A stretch of DNA of 64,000 nt from assembly GCF_910592395.1 (NCBI RefSeq), contig NC_088310.1, positions 26,243,491 to 26,307,490 on the forward strand. The letters are read 5' to 3'. The DNA is from Lineus longissimus (taxonomy: Eukaryota; Nemertea; Pilidiophora; Heteronemertea; Lineidae). The translations under genes were made by a program, and so were the position numbers. Positions 61,085-64,000 of the stretch are shown here, one piece after another; within the stretch, counting starts at the first letter, position 1; the number at the start of each line of letters is the position of its first letter. The notes beneath the pieces are model-generated. The model saw only the letters and a program-made list of their open reading frames with translations. It had not been told where the DNA came from and did not search any database.

Positions 61085-61100
61085 CTATCTTATAAAGGCA

Positions 61101-61106
61101 TTTATT
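61101..61106 (-). terminator. Candidate poly(A) signal of PHF10 gene
   Basis: AATAAA on the minus strand about 450 bp after the stop codon. Confidence 0.55.
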
Positions 61107-61553
61107 CCAAAATGAACATCAAGATACTGAATAAAATCATCTAAACTGACATATTTTTACGACATATCATTTCAAAAGTGAAATACATACTCTGTGTTGA
61201 AGACTTCCTTAAATACTATACAATACATTATAATCAGACACAACACCATAATAGCAAGAAGACTTAAGCAAATGAACAATTTTCTGCGAGGTCATGTCGC
61301 AAAGGTTTTTTTAAATCAGTGACTTTCAAAAACTGAAGGTTAGGTTTATGGCAGTGAAGGTCTGAGACTTGGACCACACAATCTTACTGACACCAACAAA
61401 ACAAATTGCTTGTTTTTCCAAGATTTAGAATTAAAAGGTTTTATACAATAACGGTTTTGCTTCTTCCCTTTGTCAGTGGCTTTCAGACTGTGACAAATCA
61501 GAAGGACCATGACCACCAGTTCAGTGCTCTGACCAATGAGACATTGCACAAGT

Positions 61554-61776
61554 CTATTCCTTTATTGGTTTTTCTTTCCTTTCTCTTCTCTTTCTTTCCT
61601 TCTTCTCAGTGACTGGTGTCTCCGCTTTTGTCACTTTCTCTTTCTCTTTCCTTTCCTTTTTCACTTTCACCGGCGTTTCTTTCTTTTCCTTTTTCTCCCG
61701 TTTAACTTTCTTCGTCGCCTTTTCCTCATTATCCTCACCATCCTCAACTTTTGGTTTTCTTTCATATTTTCGTTTC
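61554..61776 (-). CDS. PHF10: PHF10-like terminal exon (lysine-rich tail)
   Basis: 223 nt, phase 2 to stop (TAG at 61556-61554). About 74 residues dominated by Lys and Glu ([19 protein letters not shown], repeated KKERK). Looks like a nuclear-localising or nucleic-acid-binding tail. Confidence 0.9.
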
Positions 61777-63912
61777 CTGAAATAACAGTGAATATTTTTT
61801 AACAGGTCCCACCAAGAAAAGCATAGCAACTCAGAAAACAGCCATGTGGAGCTGCAGATTAATCCAGTGCCGATATGGCTGAAATAGGAACATGGGCTTC
61901 AGGCTAGGAATGCCTCAAGAAAGCTGGTCAACAAAAATAAAGGATATGCCTATGACTGATTTACATACTTTTTGATAGGTGTTGGTGCTTCGATCTTTCT
62001 ACAGCTATGACACTCCCATTTGCCACCTGGAATTCGCTGGAGCCCAACACAGAATGTATGGTAGCCTCGGTCACACTGGTCACAAAACATCATCTTGTCC
62101 TGGAAGCAATGAAGATAAGCAGTGAGGAATTTAGTGTTTCTGCAGGTATGTCTTAAACAACAGCTAACTTGACAATCAACATCTGCTCTAGTGCAAGTAC
62201 AATTCATGCATGCATCCACTCTCCAACTCGATCATTGAAGGCGTTGCAACAGAATCAATGTCTTACCTCATCTCCTGGATCCATACACTCCACACATGTC
62301 TTACACTCCATACACTGCCAGGGGTATGTCTTGATGATATCGACCATGGCTGGCGTGAGCTCAAGACAGCTCGGGTGACCTGAAAGGTGAAATAAACGGT
62401 TGAGAAGCGTTAGCTGATAATCAAGAACAACATAACCAGACTTTGAATCTTCAACATTTTAAACTTATATCCAAACATTCACAGCACAGCCATGTGACAA
62501 GGAATTTCAAAAGGCAGTCCTTGTTTTGATACCAGTTACCATGGGCACAAGGCAGATGGGCACAAGGCAGTTATAACCCTAATCTTAGATGCCTGAAGGA
62601 GGCCACAACCATTTATCATCTCAAAACTCGACACCGTGTTCTTCAAGCCCACTCAAAATCCTGAAGAATTCAGGACGACATAACTCACTTCCTCCCTTGC
62701 ACTCCGAGCAAATCACTAGTTCCTCCTCCTGTCCATCCACCTTCACTTCTTCACACATTTTACACTTAGGGCCCTCGGGCTCTGGCTCTGGTTTCATATC
62801 CTGGGCGCTGGTCACATCCGGGGCTGCACTGGTGTCCATTGGTGTCTCCTGGTTGGAGGATGGGCTGCTACTACCCGTGTCGGAGCCACTCCCAGATCCC
62901 GACGATGTGTGCTAAAAGAGATGGATGACAACACTACATGTATATATGGTATGAAAATATGGGAACAGGCGGCACTGTGTACACTACATGTATATCACAT
63001 TTCTGAACTCAAATAACCCTTTAACAACAATGTGTAAAGTGGCACTCTCCAAGCTGATCGAGGATATTCCGTCAGCTGCGACGAGTCATTGGTACAGTGA
63101 GTCCATCCTCAGAGGGGGAAGGAGTCACACCCAAGCTACCATGTTTCCTACTTGGTGTCTTGTGCTTGTAAAGACTTGCCATTTCATAAGTCCTAAACAA
63201 AATATAACGACATTCTGCCAATGACTAAGTACTTACAGATGCAACGCTTCCTTCAGATTCAGAATCCGTCGGTTCGTTAGGATCAGCGAATATCGTATTG
63301 AACTTTTTGGGTGGTCCATATATGGCACTATTCAAAGGGAAGTACTTGAGTTCATGCGAAGAATACTTTTTGTAGTAATCCTGGTACTGTCCTGGAATGA
63401 CTGCGACGGGGTACGCTCCAACCTTTGTGGCCTCTTTTGGTAATCTCTTGCATCGGCCAAGAGGGAACTGTATATCCTGGAAGAAATATTCTGATTAAGG
63501 CTTCCTCCGACTTTGACCATACGTGCGTTCACACACCGTAGTTCATCTTCTCCTTTGGCATTGCTCTGCACTTGGAGATGTTAGTCTCCAGGAGCATATT
63601 TTAACCTTCCACTGTGGATCTGCACCAATCAGGTTGATTGGTCAAGTCATTCTGTCTTCAATGCCATGGTCAATGGTGGACAATCTCCTCTATATCTCCA
63701 AAAGCGGAATCTTAAGCAAAGTGTTACATTGACGTTACAGCTTGGACTCCATTGCCTCTTACCTGTGTCTGAAGGTCATAGTAGGCCTTCCTATCCTCCC
63801 GTAACTCTCGCATGAACTGAGAGTTGAACTCGGCCGCTGACTTCACGGCTTTCTTTATAAACGCAGCCATCTTGCTCTTCTCGACATTCGGCTGTAACAG
63901 TTCTTTGGAAAA
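61554..63912 (-). CDS. PHF10: PHF10/BAF45A-like chromatin remodelling subunit (5' end off window)
   Basis: Subunit of the PBAF SWI/SNF complex that reads histone H3 through a double PHD finger. Six exons (63763-63912, 63237-63476, 62689-62911, 62267-62379, 61969-62099, 61554-61776), phases consistent, 359 codons plus stop. The order is: SAY-type region ([40 protein letters not shown]); Ser/Asp-rich linker; PHD1 ([26 protein letters not shown]); PHD2 ([36 protein letters not shown]). [13 protein letters not shown]- and [14 protein letters not shown]-type strings are PHF10/DPF hallmarks, and the region before the linker favours PHF10 over DPF1-3. The C-terminal 75 residues are an unusual Lys/Glu-rich tail. 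A poly(A) signal lies at 61106-61101. Confidence 0.9.
61969..62099 (-). CDS. PHF10: PHF10-like exon (PHD2)
   Basis: 131 nt, phase 0 to 2. [20 protein letters not shown] and GKWECHSC. The donor GTATGT follows AAAAA. Confidence 0.95.
62267..62379 (-). CDS. PHF10: PHF10-like exon (PHD1 end, PHD2 start)
   Basis: 113 nt, phase 1 to 0. [20 protein letters not shown] and [17 protein letters not shown]. Confidence 0.96.
62689..62911 (-). CDS. PHF10: PHF10-like exon (linker, PHD1 start)
   Basis: 223 nt, phase 0 to 1. Ser/Gly repeats, [13 protein letters not shown], then [11 protein letters not shown] and ICSECKGG. Confidence 0.93.
63237..63476 (-). CDS. PHF10: PHF10-like exon (SAY end)
   Basis: 80 codons, phase 0 to 0. 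[20 protein letters not shown] and [18 protein letters not shown]. Confidence 0.94.
63763..63912 (-). CDS. PHF10: PHF10-like exon (SAY region)
   Basis: 50 codons, read as phase 0 to 0, ATCCAG acceptor and GTAAGA donor. [20 protein letters not shown]. Confidence 0.9.
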
Positions 63913-64000
63913 CTGGATGGATAAAACCATCCAAGGTCAACTTATTAGACAGTCAAATGACATGTATTATTTATATACAAAAACATTAAATTCATATGCA

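Noticed and set aside
61406-61802. Plus-strand frames rich in Phe and Leu
   Set aside because: Antisense of the lysine-rich PHF10 tail; AAG/AAA read as CTT/TTT.

Overview
This is animal nuclear DNA: long spliced genes with GT..AG introns, a Pol III tRNA gene with a T-run terminator, and scattered short mobile-element remnants. The proteins are metazoan signalling and chromatin families (a kinesin-3 motor, an MRCK kinase, a BAF-complex PHD protein). Intron-rich structure and recurrent TAGGCCTA-like and ACATGTACATGT-like words suggest a marine invertebrate (invertebrate deuterostome or spiralian), but I cannot name the species.

Layout. (1) 95-10195, minus strand: 18 exons of a kinesin-3 motor, best matched to KIF28; its 3' end runs off the left edge. 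Motor, FHA and coiled-coil parts are intact and the splice phases agree at every junction. (2) 10196-16275: intergenic DNA with a 21-bp perfect hairpin, a tRNA-Asp(GTC) gene, a 129-bp tandem duplication and one possible orphan exon. (3) 16276-17286, plus strand: an intronless-looking 336-residue acidic, Ser/Pro/Arg-rich, probably disordered protein that I do not recognise, with a poly(A) signal at 18010. (4) 18471-18921: a MITE-like palindromic element. (5) 19180-59480, minus strand: a complete CDC42BP/MRCK gene (about 1,741 residues without cassette exons), with a 3' UTR of about 3.1 kb, about 36 constitutive coding exons and several candidate alternative exons. A cluster of promoter-like motifs lies near 60108-60162. 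(6) 61554-63912, minus strand: the 3' part of a PHF10/BAF45A gene (SAY region, double PHD finger, long lysine-rich tail), 5' end off the right edge.

These are independent housekeeping or cell-biology genes: microtubule transport, Cdc42-dependent actomyosin control and SWI/SNF chromatin remodelling. I found no operon, CRISPR array, defence island or clearly new multi-gene system. The most interesting material is the alternative-exon architecture of the MRCK gene (an 18-nt microexon, in-frame cassettes, an alternative C-terminus, a tandem donor), the unrecognised acidic gene, the lysine-rich PHF10 tail, and several inverted-repeat elements. All exon boundaries were read by eye from splice consensus, reading-frame continuity and family similarity.
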